The position numbers and the translations under genes are program-made. Source: Streptomyces sp. S465 (GTDB taxonomy: Bacteria > Actinomycetota > Actinomycetes > Streptomycetales > Streptomycetaceae). Taken from it: DNA of 64,000 nucleotides. This document shows positions 33,071-44,870 of this stretch, piece after piece (the stretch's first letter is position 1; each line of letters begins with the position of its first letter). Location: contig NZ_CP114036.1 of the NCBI RefSeq assembly GCF_026898115.1, forward strand, positions 2,232,001-2,296,000, given 5' to 3'. A model generated the notes under the pieces. It did not search any database and was not told the DNA's origin. It worked only from the letters and a program-made list of their open reading frames with translations.

Positions 33071-34145
33071 GGTCGACCTCGCGCATCAGCATGCCGACCT
33101 CGGTGTTGGTCAGCCGCCGCAGCCAGCCGGACTTCTGGTCGCCGAGCGCGATCGGTCCGAAGGCCGTCCGCACCAGCTTGTCGACCGGGAAGCCGGCCTC
33201 GGCGAGCATCCGCCGCACGATGTGCTTGCGGCCCTCGTGCAGGCTCACCTCGACCAGGTAGTTCTTGCCGGTGTTCTGCACCACCCGGAAGTGGTCGGCG
33301 CGGGCGTAGCCGTCCTCCAGCTGGATGCCGCTCTTGAGCCGCTTGCCGAGGTCGCGCGGGAGCGGGCCCTGGATCGCGGCGAGGTAGGTCTTGGTGACGC
33401 CGTAGCGGGGGTGGGTGAGGCGGTGGGCCAGCTCACCGTGGTTGGTGAGCAGGATGATGCCCTCGGTCTCGGTGTCGAGCCGGCCGACGTGGAAGAGCCG
33501 GGTCTCGCGGTTGGTGACGTAGTCGCCCAGGCACTGGCGGCCGTCGGGGTCCTCCATGGTGGAGACGACACCGGCGGGCTTGTTCAGCGCGAAGAAGAGG
33601 TACGACTGGGTGGCCACGGTCAGCCCGTCGACCTTGATCTCGTCCTTCTCGGGGTCGACGCGCAGCCCCTGCTCGGTCACGATCTTGCCGTTGACCTCGA
33701 CCCGGGCCTGGTCGATCAGGTCCTCACAGGCACGGCGCGAACCCATACCGGCGCGGGCGAGGACCTTCTGGAGCCGCTCGCCCTCCGGCTCGCCGAAGGT
33801 CTTGGGCAGCGTGATCCGCGGCTTGTCGTGGCGGGCGCGGTTGCGCTCCTCGATCTGCGCGTCGTACTCGCGCGGACGGGCCGGGGCCGACGTCCGGCCA
33901 CGGCCGCCGCCTGCCTTGGGACCACCCTTGGGGCCGCCCTTGGGCCCCGCCTTCGGGCCGCCCTTCGGTCCACCCTTGGGACCCGCCTTGGGGCCCGCGC
34001 TCGGGCCGCCGCCCACGTCGTAGCGGCGCTCCTCGGGGCGGGGGCGGCCGGCGCGCTGCTGCTTCTCGTCGCGCCGGTTCCCCGCGCCCCGGTAGTTCTT
34101 GCCGCCGCTACCGCTGCCCCTGCTGTTCCTGCCGCTGCTTCGCAT
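33066..34145 (-). CDS. rluB: 23S rRNA pseudouridine synthase RluB-like
   Basis: The RsuA/RluB-family enzyme modifies a uridine in the large-subunit rRNA. An S4 RNA-binding domain (ERLQKVLARAGMGSRRACEDLI, about 120-180) precedes the catalytic domain with GRLDTETEGIILLTN, whose Asp is the nucleophile. The first 115 residues are Gly/Lys/Pro-rich, with repeated GPKGGPK and GPKAGPK units encoded by a 12-15-bp DNA repeat near 33905-34000. ATG at 34145 fits GGA at 6 bp; a GTG directly before it is possible. Adjacent to scpB, as in other Gram-positives. Confidence 0.93.
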   Translation of the reverse strand: MRSSGRNSRGSGSGGKNYRGAGNRRDEKQQRAGRPRPEERRYDVGGGPSAGPKAGPKGGPKGGPKAGPKGGPKGGPKAGGGRGRTSAPARPREYDAQIEERNRARHDKPRITLPKTFGEPEGERLQKVLARAGMGSRRACEDLIDQARVEVNGKIVTEQGLRVDPEKDEIKVDGLTVATQSYLFFALNKPAGVVSTMEDPDGRQCLGDYVTNRETRLFHVGRLDTETEGIILLTNHGELAHRLTHPRYGVTKTYLAAIQGPLPRDLGKRLKSGIQLEDGYARADHFRVVQNTGKNYLVEVSLHEGRKHIVRRMLAEAGFPVDKLVRTAFGPIALGDQKSGWLRRLTNTEVGMLMREVDL

Positions 34146-34825
34146 CACGTTTCCGTCTGAGAGTGGCCGCTGCCGGCTCGGTGTTCTACATCGTCGTGCG
34201 CTTCGTCGCCGTCGATGGCGTCCGGATCGAACGACGGCACGCCCTCCTGGGACTCGCCCTCGACCGCGTCCGCCTCGGGGAGGAACGGCGCGAGCTCCGG
34301 AAGCTCCTCCAGGCCCCGCAGGCCCATCCGCTCCAGGAAGTAGTTCGTCGTCCTGTACAGGATCGCACCTGTTTCGGGTTCCGTGCCCGCCTCCTCGACC
34401 AGACCCCGCTGGAGGAGGGTCCGCATCACGCCGTCGCAGTTGACGCCGCGGACGGCCGAGACCCGGGAACGGCTGACCGGCTGACGGTACGCGACCACCG
34501 CGAGGGTTTCCAAAGCGGCCTGGGTGAGCCGGGCCTGCTGACCGTCCAGGACGAACCCCTCGACGGCGGCGGCGTAGGCCGGGCGCGTGTAGTAGCGCCA
34601 GCCGCCCGCGACCAGCCGCAGCTCGAAACCGCGGCCCTGTGTCGCGTACTCGTCGGCCAGCTCGCGCAGCGCGTCCGCGACGGCGCGGCGCGGCCGCTCC
34701 AGCACCTTGGCGAGGTGCTCCTCGGTGGCGGGCTCGTCGACGACCATGAGGACGGCCTCCAGGGCGGGCTTGAGGTCCAGCTCGGCGACCCCGGAGAGCC
34801 CGGCGGGTGTCCGCTGCTCACTCAA
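34145..34825 (-). CDS. scpB: Segregation and condensation protein ScpB
   Basis: ScpB pairs with ScpA and SMC to compact the chromosome. Two winged-helix domains are recognisable from LKPALEAVLMVVDEPATEEHLAKVL to TTNYFLERMGLRGLEELPEL. The 226 residues end in an acidic tail. The start is an unusual TTG at 34825, well supported by AAGGAGGAGG and by TTGA overlap with the scpA stop. Confidence 0.95.
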   Translation of the reverse strand: MSEQRTPAGLSGVAELDLKPALEAVLMVVDEPATEEHLAKVLERPRRAVADALRELADEYATQGRGFELRLVAGGWRYYTRPAYAAAVEGFVLDGQQARLTQAALETLAVVAYRQPVSRSRVSAVRGVNCDGVMRTLLQRGLVEEAGTEPETGAILYRTTNYFLERMGLRGLEELPELAPFLPEADAVEGESQEGVPSFDPDAIDGDEAHDDVEHRAGSGHSQTET

Positions 34826-36426
34826 CTCGGTACCTCCTCCTTCTCGTTCGGGGGCGTGGCCGTCTCCTTACCGGGCGTGGCCGCCTCCTTACCGGGCTCG
34901 GCCTCCCGGGGCCGGGCCTTGCCCCGGGCCTGGGCCTCCTGGTCGAACTCGTCGGTCACCAGCGGCTGCCGCCCCTCCTCGCCCGTCCAGCGGACCATGA
35001 GCGACCCGAGCGCCTCCGGCTGGTCGAGCAGGACCGCGCGCTCCCGGTAGAGCTCCAGGAGCGCCAGGAAACGCGCGACGACCGTAAGGACGTCGGGAGC
35101 GTCCTCGGTGAGCGTGCCGAAGGTCGCCTCCCCCAGCTCCCGCAGCCGTGCGACCACCACCTCGGCCTGCTCCCGGACGCTGACCAGCGGGGTGTGGATG
35201 TGGTCGACGTAGACCTGTGGCTTGGGTTTGGGCTGCATCGCCTTGACGGCCAGCTTGGCGAAGCCCTCGGGGCCGATGCTGATGACGACGTCGGGGAGCA
35301 GCTCGGCGTGGTGCGGCTCCAGGCCGACGGTACGGGGGTGGCGGGTGGCCTCGGCGGCCAGCCGGTCGCTGAAGATGTCCGCGATCCGCTTGTACGCGCG
35401 GTACTGGAGCAGCCGGGCGAAGAGCAGGTCGCGCGCCTCGAGCAGGGCGAGGTCCGCTTCGTCCTCGACCTCGGCGGCGGGCAGCAGCCGGGCCGCCTTG
35501 AGGTCCAGCAGGGTCGCGGCGACGACGAGGAACTCGGTGGTCTGGTCGAGGTCCCAGTCCGGTCCCATGGCGCGGATATGGGCCATGAACTCGTCGGTGA
35601 CCTTGGAGAGGGCGACCTCGGTGACGTCGAGCTTGTGCTTGGAGATCAGCTGAAGGAGGAGGTCGAAGGGGCCCTCGAAGTTGTCCAGCCGCACGGTGAA
35701 CCGATTGCCGTCGTCGTCACCCTCGACGTCGTCCTGGTCGCCCCCCTGGGTCCCCTGAGTCCCCTCGCTCCCGTCGGCCCCGTCGGTCCCGGCCCCCGTC
35801 GCCTCCCCGCCGTGCCCGCCCGCCGAGGGCGTCACATCGACGTCGGCCCGTGCGTGCACCGGCTCCGGCTCGCCCGCCGCAGCGCCCTCACCATGGCCCC
35901 CGGCCGTCGCACCGCGCCCGGCGGGCGTGCCGCCCGGCACGGCCCGCTCCCCCGGGGCGACGGTCCGTTCCTGGCGCGTGGTGCGCGGCTGAGCGTGGGT
36001 CCTTCGTCCGGCTCGGGTCTCCGCTTCCGTGGCCCCGGCCGCCGGGGCCGGAGCGGCGGGCTCGGTCACCGCCGGGGACGCCTCGGGCCCGGCGGCCGCC
36101 CCGTAAGGGGCCCCGTGCGCCGCACGGGCGCCGTCCCGCGGCCCGTCGGCCACCAGGGGCGGCGCTGCCGCCTCAGCCGTCGCCGGGTGCGGATCGGCCG
36201 CCGTCGTCGTACGCGTGGCGGGCTCGCTGCCCGGAGTGGCGCGGGCCGCTTCGGCGGGGTCCGTCCGCGGGGACGGGGCGTCCGACGCGGGGGGCGGCGC
36301 GGCGGGGTGCTGCGCGGAGGTGGTGGACCGGTCCGGCCCCGTGGTGTGCGGCCGGGCGCCGGGGCCTCGGCCGAGGGTGCGGCGAGGGGGGCGGGGCGGC
36401 GGGGCGGGGGCGTCGTTCGTCGGCAT
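34822..36426 (-). CDS. scpA: Segregation and condensation protein ScpA with long disordered N-terminus
   Basis: This is the kleisin subunit of the SMC complex. The kleisin core starts near residue 241 (FTVRLDNFEGPFDLLLQLISKHKLDVTEVAL) and ends with LGSLMVRWTGEEGRQPLVTDEFDQ, about 250 residues as usual. It is preceded by about 240 Pro/Ala/Gly/Thr-rich residues ending in an acidic stretch. A C-terminal tail repeats PGKEAATPGKETATP. The ATG at 36426 has GGA at 5 bp; later starts are possible, so the full extension is not certain. Confidence 0.9.
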   Translation of the reverse strand: MPTNDAPAPPPRPPRRTLGRGPGARPHTTGPDRSTTSAQHPAAPPPASDAPSPRTDPAEAARATPGSEPATRTTTAADPHPATAEAAAPPLVADGPRDGARAAHGAPYGAAAGPEASPAVTEPAAPAPAAGATEAETRAGRRTHAQPRTTRQERTVAPGERAVPGGTPAGRGATAGGHGEGAAAGEPEPVHARADVDVTPSAGGHGGEATGAGTDGADGSEGTQGTQGGDQDDVEGDDDGNRFTVRLDNFEGPFDLLLQLISKHKLDVTEVALSKVTDEFMAHIRAMGPDWDLDQTTEFLVVAATLLDLKAARLLPAAEVEDEADLALLEARDLLFARLLQYRAYKRIADIFSDRLAAEATRHPRTVGLEPHHAELLPDVVISIGPEGFAKLAVKAMQPKPKPQVYVDHIHTPLVSVREQAEVVVARLRELGEATFGTLTEDAPDVLTVVARFLALLELYRERAVLLDQPEALGSLMVRWTGEEGRQPLVTDEFDQEAQARGKARPREAEPGKEAATPGKETATPPNEKEEVPS

Positions 36427-36494
36427 CGCGGTCCAGGGTGCTCAGGGCCGGGCGGGGCAGCCCGTACGACCGGGCAGGCTATCGCCCGGCCCGG

Positions 36495-37067
36495 TCAACG
36501 GCCGCGCAGGCGGCGCACCAGGATGCTCGCGTCGCCCCGCGACTCGAGGTCGGCGAGGACGACCGCGACCGCCTCGCGGACGATCCGGCCGCGGTCGACG
36601 GCGAGCCCGTGCTCGCCCCGGAGCACCAGACGTGCGTGCTCGAGGTCCATCAGCTCCTCGGCGGAGACATAGACCGTGATCTTCTCGTCGTGGCGCTCGC
36701 GCCCGCTGGGCCGCCGGTTCGCCGTACGGGCGCGCCGGCGGGCCGGGGCGCTCTGCTCGGCCGCGGCCGAACCGGTCCGGGCCGGGCGGCCCTTGGGCCG
36801 GTCCCCGGCCGCGGGGCGCCGCTCGCCGACCGCGTCCTGGGGGGCCGCCGCCTCCCGTCCGGTGTGTTCGCCCGAGCCGGACTGCTCACCGTCCGGGCGC
36901 TGCTCCTGCCCTTCGCCCGGCTCGGTGCCCGCCTCGGGGCCCGCGGCGGGCGGGGGCACCCGGGGGCCCTCGCCGTTCGTCTGGCGGCGTCCGGAGGCGG
37001 GAGAGGAGGACTGGAGCGCCATCCCTCCCGTGGTGCGGAACAGTTCGTCGGCTCCCGGCAGACTCAC
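36495..37067 (-). CDS. Small protein with basic C-terminal DNA-binding-like domain between parA and scpA
   Basis: The 190-residue protein has a low-complexity Pro/Glu/Gly N-terminal two thirds. Its C-terminal domain of about 63 residues (KITVYVSAEELMDLEHARLVLRG, then DRGRIVREAVAVVLADLE) has the strand-helix-helix pattern of ribbon-helix-helix proteins. The GTG at 37067 overlaps the parA stop as GTGA; GTG 37079 and ATG 37022 are alternatives. Its place after parA suggests a centromere- or DNA-binding partner of this orphan ParA, by inference. Confidence 0.7.
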   Translation of the reverse strand: MSLPGADELFRTTGGMALQSSSPASGRRQTNGEGPRVPPPAAGPEAGTEPGEGQEQRPDGEQSGSGEHTGREAAAPQDAVGERRPAAGDRPKGRPARTGSAAAEQSAPARRRARTANRRPSGRERHDEKITVYVSAEELMDLEHARLVLRGEHGLAVDRGRIVREAVAVVLADLESRGDASILVRRLRGR

Positions 37068-38230
37068 TCGGCGTGACACCGGGCGAGCACCTCCCTGGCG
37101 AGCTGACGATAGGCGGCGGCGCCGACGGAGTTGGACGCGTACGTGGTGATCGGCTCACCCGCGACCGTGGTCTCGGGGAAGCGGACCGTACGGCCGATGA
37201 CCGTGTGGTAGACGTGATCGTCGAACGCCTCGACCACTCGGGCGAGCACCTCGCGGCTGTGCACGGTGCGCGAGTCGTACATCGTGGCGAGGATGCCGTC
37301 CAGCTCCAGGTCGGGGTTGAGCCGCTCCTGGACCTTCTCGATCGTCTCCGTGAGCAACGCCACACCGCGCAGCGCGAAGAACTCGCACTCCAGCGGCACG
37401 ATCACCTTGTGCGCGGCGGTGAGCGCGTTGACGGTGAGCAGACCGAGCGAGGGCTGGCAGTCGATGACGATGTAGTCGTAGTCGGCCATCAGCGGCTTGA
37501 GCGCGCGCTGGAGGGTCGACTCCCTGGCGACCTCGCTCACCAGCTGCACCTCGGCGGCCGACAAGTCGATATTGCTGGGCAGCAGGTCCATATTGGGCAC
37601 GGCCGTCTTCAGCAGCACCTCGTCGGCCGACATGCCCCGCTCCATGAGCAGGTTGTAGACCGTGAGGTCGAGCTCCATCGGGTTGACCCCGAGGCCGACC
37701 GACAGGGCGCCCTGCGGGTCGAAGTCGACGAGCAGGACCCGGCGGCCGTACTCGGCCAGGGCGGCGCCCAGGTTGATGGTGGAGGTGGTCTTGCCGACCC
37801 CGCCCTTCTGGTTGCACATCGCGATGATCTTCGCGGGACCGTGGTCGGTCAGCGGACCCGGGATCGGGAAGTACGGCAGCGGGCGCCCGGTCGGGCCGAT
37901 GCGCTCGCGGCGCTGGCGGGCAGCGTCGGGCGCGAGCGTGGCCGCGTATTCGGGGTCCGGTTCGTACTCCGCGTCCGGGTCGTAGAAGTGCCCGTCGGGG
38001 AGGTCGTCGTAGTCGGCGAAGCGGGCGGGATCCGTGCCCCCCTGGTCGCCGGCCATGGCGTTCACGTGATGGCCGTCCATGCTGTGGCTCTGGTGGGCTG
38101 TCGTCATGCTCTGGTGGGTTGCGAAGGTGCGGACAGCGACGGAGCCGACAGCCTCGAGCCCCGAGGGACCCTGGCCCCGCGCAGCCGATCCTGGTTGACC
38201 ACCCCCGGGAGAAAATGTCGACTCATTCAC
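37064..38230 (-). CDS. ParA/Soj-family ATPase, orphan copy beside scpAB
   Basis: This Walker-type partition ATPase has 388 residues. The deviant Walker A KGGVGKTT lies at 142-149 with the signature lysine, Walker A' is VLLVDFDPQGALS, and Walker B is YIVIDCQPSLG. The first 130 residues are an acidic, poorly conserved extension. AAGGAGGT lies 10 bp before the GTG. No parB or parS-like GTTTCACGTGAAAC sequence is visible nearby, so this is not the oriC parAB pair but the copy adjoining scpA, as in mycobacteria. Confidence 0.92.
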   Translation of the reverse strand: MNESTFSPGGGQPGSAARGQGPSGLEAVGSVAVRTFATHQSMTTAHQSHSMDGHHVNAMAGDQGGTDPARFADYDDLPDGHFYDPDAEYEPDPEYAATLAPDAARQRRERIGPTGRPLPYFPIPGPLTDHGPAKIIAMCNQKGGVGKTTSTINLGAALAEYGRRVLLVDFDPQGALSVGLGVNPMELDLTVYNLLMERGMSADEVLLKTAVPNMDLLPSNIDLSAAEVQLVSEVARESTLQRALKPLMADYDYIVIDCQPSLGLLTVNALTAAHKVIVPLECEFFALRGVALLTETIEKVQERLNPDLELDGILATMYDSRTVHSREVLARVVEAFDDHVYHTVIGRTVRFPETTVAGEPITTYASNSVGAAAYRQLAREVLARCHAE

Positions 38231-38671
38231 AAGTCGTCCTACCTCCTTGGTGACCAGGAAATTTCTCTATAGGTCAGCGTGACACCATGCCGACGGTTGG
38301 CGACTCTATGGCGTGTCGGCGGTCCGCAGCAACACAATCCACCGGACACGGCACGATGTGTCGGCAATCGAACACCCCGATGTCAAGGGCGTGTGACCGG
38401 TGCCGCGGAGATTTCACCACCCCACAAAGCGTCTGAATAGTTGCCTTTAGGGCGAGTTGGCCGAGCCATGAGCCGCGCCCGATATGGGACACAGCGGACA
38501 CGCCCGCGGCCGGGCCCCGCCCTACGGCAGAACCCGGCCGGATGTCCATCCTTGACTTGTCGTTGACGGTCCGGGTTGACCGTCCGGCAACCGGCGTTCA
38601 CCGGCCCGGACAACCGGAATTCACCCGCCCCGGCACCCCTCAGCCGATCAGCGAGTCAGCCGATCGGTGAG
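38231..38671. other. Intergenic region between ald and parA-like gene
   Basis: About 440 bp of mixed composition containing the parA-like promoter and Shine-Dalgarno, a 7-bp inverted repeat at 38565-38584, and the repeats after ald. No gene was identified. Confidence 0.45.
38565..38584. promoter_or_regulatory. Inverted repeat, possible operator
   Basis: GACGGTC and GACCGTC form a perfect 7-bp inverted repeat around cgggtt, close to TTGAC-like elements. It could bind a regulator of the parA-like operon or act as a weak terminator after ald. Confidence 0.35.

Positions 38672-38685
<14 letters not shown>
38640..38685. repeat. 16-bp tandem repeat spanning the ald stop
   Basis: Two full 16-bp copies and one of 14 bp share the core tcagccgatc. 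The last copy (from 38672) contains the ald stop codon and final codons. Confidence 0.85.
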
Positions 38686-39796
<1,111 letters not shown>

Positions 39797-39984
39797 GGTC
39801 CTTGGATGGGGGGAAAGGAACATATCGCCACAGCCAGTCATAGGCCGCCACAACATCGACCTTAGACAGGCAAACCGGAACGCGTCCGCATGCCGGAGAC
39901 GACCGCAACATTCGCGGTACAGCCAGTCTAATGAAGGAGGTCACCCTGTCTAGCCTTGCAATGCATCAATCTTTTGGGAGACCG

Positions 39985-42360
39985 CTACTTGTTTCGTAGG
40001 TCGACTGGGTTTCCCTTGTCCTTCCCGAGTGACGGAACCATGTCGTCCGGTTCGGCCTCGTCGATCCTCTGGGCGGTGCGTCGCAGCGACCGCGCCACCG
40101 CGGGGTCCCCGCCCAGCCGGTCGATCGCGTCCGCCGCGTGGTGCGCCACATCGGCGTGCAGCCGCGTATCGCCGCAGGTCCGGGCGGCCGCGGCGGCCTC
40201 CGTCCAGATGCGCAGCGCCTCCCTCGGCCGGCCCGTGCGCTCCTGGGCGCCGGCGGCACCGCTGAGCGCCCGCGCGTACCCCGGCCGGTCCCCCGCCCGG
40301 CGGCAGGCGGCCGCGGCGGCCCGCCAGTCGCGCAGCGCCTCGCCCCACCGCCCGGCGTAGCCGTGGACGGTGCCGAGCCGGGCGTACAGCCGGGCGGCCG
40401 CGGGCAGATCGCGGCGGCTCAGCCGCAGCTCCAGGGCCCGTCCGTACCAGTCGGCCGCCCGGTGCCAGTCCTCCAGCTCCTGGTACGTCCCGCCGATCGA
40501 CTCCAGCGCCCGCCCGGTCGTATACGGATCGCCCGAGGCGCGGGCGGCCTCCAGGGCGCTCTTGTAGCGGGCGAGGGCCTGGTCCACCCGGCCCGCCCCG
40601 CCGTCCAGATCGCCGAGGTTCAGCAGCGCGGCCGCCCGCTCCACCGGCAGATCGCGCCGCCCGGCCACGTCCAGCACCAGCTGATGCAGGCCGTACAGCT
40701 CCGGCGCGGCGCCCTCGGCGCCCCGGTGGGCGGTGAGGGCATGGGTCAGCGCGGCCACCAGACGGCGGGCCAGGGTGTCGAGCCGACCGGTCTCCACGGC
40801 CGTCCGGGCGGCCTCGAGCAGCGTGGGCAGCCGCGCCTCGAGCCAGGCGGCCGCCTCCGCCGCCGACTCGAACCGCAGCGGCCTCGGCATCTCGGCCAGC
40901 CTCTTCCGGCCCGGCGAACCGGGGGGCTCGGCGGCCAGTCGGCAGGCGCGCAGCTGCCGTACGGTGCGCTCCAGCATCCGCGCCCGCGCCAGCTCCACCT
41001 CCGCCGGGCGCTCCACGGTCTCCAGCAGCTCCCGCAGCAGCGGATCGAGACAGCCGGGCACCAGGTAGCGGCCGGGCTCGCGCGGGCGCAGCATCCCGTA
41101 CGCGGCGAAGCCCTCCAGCGCCGCCTCGCCGTCCGCCACCGAGCATCCGGCCAGCGCGGAGGCGGTCTGCGCGTCGACCGATCCGCCGGGCGCGAGCACC
41201 AGCAGCCGCAGCATCCGGGCGGTGGCGGACGGCAGCGCGGCGTAGGCCAGCCGGAAGGCGCGGTTCAGCGGGCGCGCGCCATGGTCGGAGTCCCTCTCGT
41301 CCGGCGGCAGTTCGCGCAGCCGCGCCAGGACGTCGGCGACCGACGCCTGGGGACGGGCGGCGAGCCAGCCGCCGATCAGGACGAGCGCGGCGGGCTGGCC
41401 CGCGCACTCCTCGACCAGGGACTGCGCGGCCACCGGATCGCAGGTGATCCGGGTGGGACCGGCGTACTGCGCCAGCAGGCCGACCGCCGCGCTCACGTCC
41501 AGCCCGCCCACCGTGCACGGCCGCACATCCGGCACCCCGGTCAGCGGTCCGTGCGAGACGGCGACCACCAGGCAGCCGGGCTCATCCGGCAGCAGCGCGT
41601 CCACCTGCTCGGCCCCGGCCACGTCGTCGAGCAGCAGCAGCATCCGCCTGCCGTCGAACGCCTCGCGCAGCCTCGCGCTCAGATCGTCCTCGTCCGCCCC
41701 CGGCGGGGCGCTCGCCCCAAGCCGTCCGAGCAGCTCACGGGCGGTGCGCTCGATGGGGACGGGGTCGCCGGCGGAGGTCGTCAGCCGGGCGCTCAGCACA
41801 CCGTCGGGGTAGTCGTCGGCGAGCCGCCGGACGAGCTCCTCGGCGAGCGCCGTACGGCCCCAGCCGGGGCGGCCCGCGATCAGCAGCACCCGGCTGCGGG
41901 CGGCCTTGCGGCCGGCGAGGGTGTCCAGGCCCGCGCGCTCGATATCGGCCCGCAGCGAGAGCAGCTCCCGCCGCCGCCCGGCGAACCCCCGCCCCACCGT
42001 GGCCGCCGCCGCGAACAGCACGGCCCGGGTCGCCCCGCTCCACACCCCGCCGTCCTGGCCCCCCGTGCGCCCGGCCGCGCCGCTCGCGGAGCGCTGCCGG
42101 GGCGGGGTGTCGGCAGGGGGTGTCCGGTCGTCCGGCGCCGGACGGTCCTGTGACGCACGGTCCTGCGCCGGACGGTCCTGTGACGCACGGTCCTGCGGCT
42201 GCCGCCCGGGAGCGGACGAAGTGGAAGAAGTAGACGAAGCGGGCGCGGCGGGCGGCGGCTGCCGCTTCCGGGGGGCCGTCGGCTCCCCATCGGTGTCGAC
42301 CGCCTGCTCCGCCACCGGCCCACTCCCGTCCACCTGCGCGTTCGAGCCCGTCGCGGCCAT
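39985..42360 (-). CDS. STAND-type ATPase with TPR repeats
   Basis: The 791-residue protein has an AfsR-like ATPase and sensor layout without a DNA-binding domain. A disordered N-terminus carries QDRPA/QDRAS repeats (about 55-80). The P-loop AGRPGWGRT (about 162-170) has Arg in place of the usual Lys. Walker B is MLLLLDDVAG, and winged-helix and tetratricopeptide repeats fill the C-terminal half (ARYKSALEAARASGD, ADWYGRALEL). No effector domain is attached. Start: ATG 42360, or GTG 42390 with ten more residues; neither has a clear ribosome site. Confidence 0.75.
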   Translation of the reverse strand: MAATGSNAQVDGSGPVAEQAVDTDGEPTAPRKRQPPPAAPASSTSSTSSAPGRQPQDRASQDRPAQDRASQDRPAPDDRTPPADTPPRQRSASGAAGRTGGQDGGVWSGATRAVLFAAAATVGRGFAGRRRELLSLRADIERAGLDTLAGRKAARSRVLLIAGRPGWGRTALAEELVRRLADDYPDGVLSARLTTSAGDPVPIERTARELLGRLGASAPPGADEDDLSARLREAFDGRRMLLLLDDVAGAEQVDALLPDEPGCLVVAVSHGPLTGVPDVRPCTVGGLDVSAAVGLLAQYAGPTRITCDPVAAQSLVEECAGQPAALVLIGGWLAARPQASVADVLARLRELPPDERDSDHGARPLNRAFRLAYAALPSATARMLRLLVLAPGGSVDAQTASALAGCSVADGEAALEGFAAYGMLRPREPGRYLVPGCLDPLLRELLETVERPAEVELARARMLERTVRQLRACRLAAEPPGSPGRKRLAEMPRPLRFESAAEAAAWLEARLPTLLEAARTAVETGRLDTLARRLVAALTHALTAHRGAEGAAPELYGLHQLVLDVAGRRDLPVERAAALLNLGDLDGGAGRVDQALARYKSALEAARASGDPYTTGRALESIGGTYQELEDWHRAADWYGRALELRLSRRDLPAAARLYARLGTVHGYAGRWGEALRDWRAAAAACRRAGDRPGYARALSGAAGAQERTGRPREALRIWTEAAAAARTCGDTRLHADVAHHAADAIDRLGGDPAVARSLRRTAQRIDEAEPDDMVPSLGKDKGNPVDLRNK

Positions 42361-42506
42361 GCGATCGGGGTGACTATGAGCGTAGTTCACTCCGCGTCAG
42401 GTAACCGGCACTCCCGGCCCACGGCCCGCCCCGAAAATCACTCCATCGGATCTTCACCAGCCGCCGCCCCCCCCAGGCGCGGGCCTGCGCCTCGGCAGAC
42501 GCGGGC

Positions 42507-43133
42507 CTACGCCTCGAAGGGGCGGGCCGGCCAGGGCGCGTCGGCGGGGCGCAGGGAGTCGATGCCATCGCCGGCGAGCGCGGCCTGGAGCGCCAGCGCA
42601 CCGACCGCGAGGCAGTTGTTGTGCAGTTCGCCCGCGAGGACGCCGCGCACCAGCTCCTCCAGGGACACCCGGGCCAGCTCCATGTCGGCCTCCTCCTCGG
42701 AGACCTCGAACCGCTCGCCCTCGGCCGCGGAGATCTCCCGGGCCAGGAAGATCCGTACGGCCTCGTCACAGCCGCCGGGCGAGGTGTAGACGTCCACCAG
42801 GACGCGCCAGTCCTCGGCCTTGACGTGCGCCTCCTCGTACAGCTCCCGCTGGGCGGCGTGCAGCGGGTTCTCACCGGGGATGTCGAGGAGACCGGCCGGG
42901 ATCTCCCACAGCCGCCGGCGGACCGGGTGCCGGTACTGCCGCAGCACGATCACCCGGCCGTCCTCGTCCAGGGCGAGGACGGCGACGGAGCCGGGGTGGA
43001 CCTGGTAGTCGCGCTTGGCCCGGCCGCCGTCGGGCATGACCACCTCGTCCGTGCGCACGCTCGTCTTGTTGCCGGTGAACGGCGTGGCGGTGGCGGTGAC
43101 CTGCCATTCCTCGGGGGTGTCCTGGATGCGCAT
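42507..43133 (-). CDS. NUDIX hydrolase, ADP-ribose pyrophosphatase type
   Basis: The 208-residue protein has the Nudix box variant RELYEEAHV (the usual Gly is His). It follows the ADPRase-type lead VLRQYRHPVRRRLWEIPAGLLDI, so it should cleave ADP-ribose or similar nucleotide diphosphates. The ATG at 43133 has GAGG at 6 bp. It lies immediately downstream of pyrG on the same strand. Confidence 0.9.
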   Translation of the reverse strand: MRIQDTPEEWQVTATATPFTGNKTSVRTDEVVMPDGGRAKRDYQVHPGSVAVLALDEDGRVIVLRQYRHPVRRRLWEIPAGLLDIPGENPLHAAQRELYEEAHVKAEDWRVLVDVYTSPGGCDEAVRIFLAREISAAEGERFEVSEEEADMELARVSLEELVRGVLAGELHNNCLAVGALALQAALAGDGIDSLRPADAPWPARPFEA

Positions 43134-43214
43134 GCTTGCCTCAGCGTCCTTTCCGCGTGCGGTTGACGGGGCGGTGGGGCCGCGCCGGCCGCCCGCCCCC
43201 GTCAACCGTAGCGG

Positions 43215-44870
<1,656 letters not shown>

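Noticed and set aside
37064..38230. Chromosomal oriC-type parA-parB locus
   Set aside because: No parB gene, no parS-like palindrome and no dnaA/gidB neighbours; the scpAB context fits the other ParA copy.
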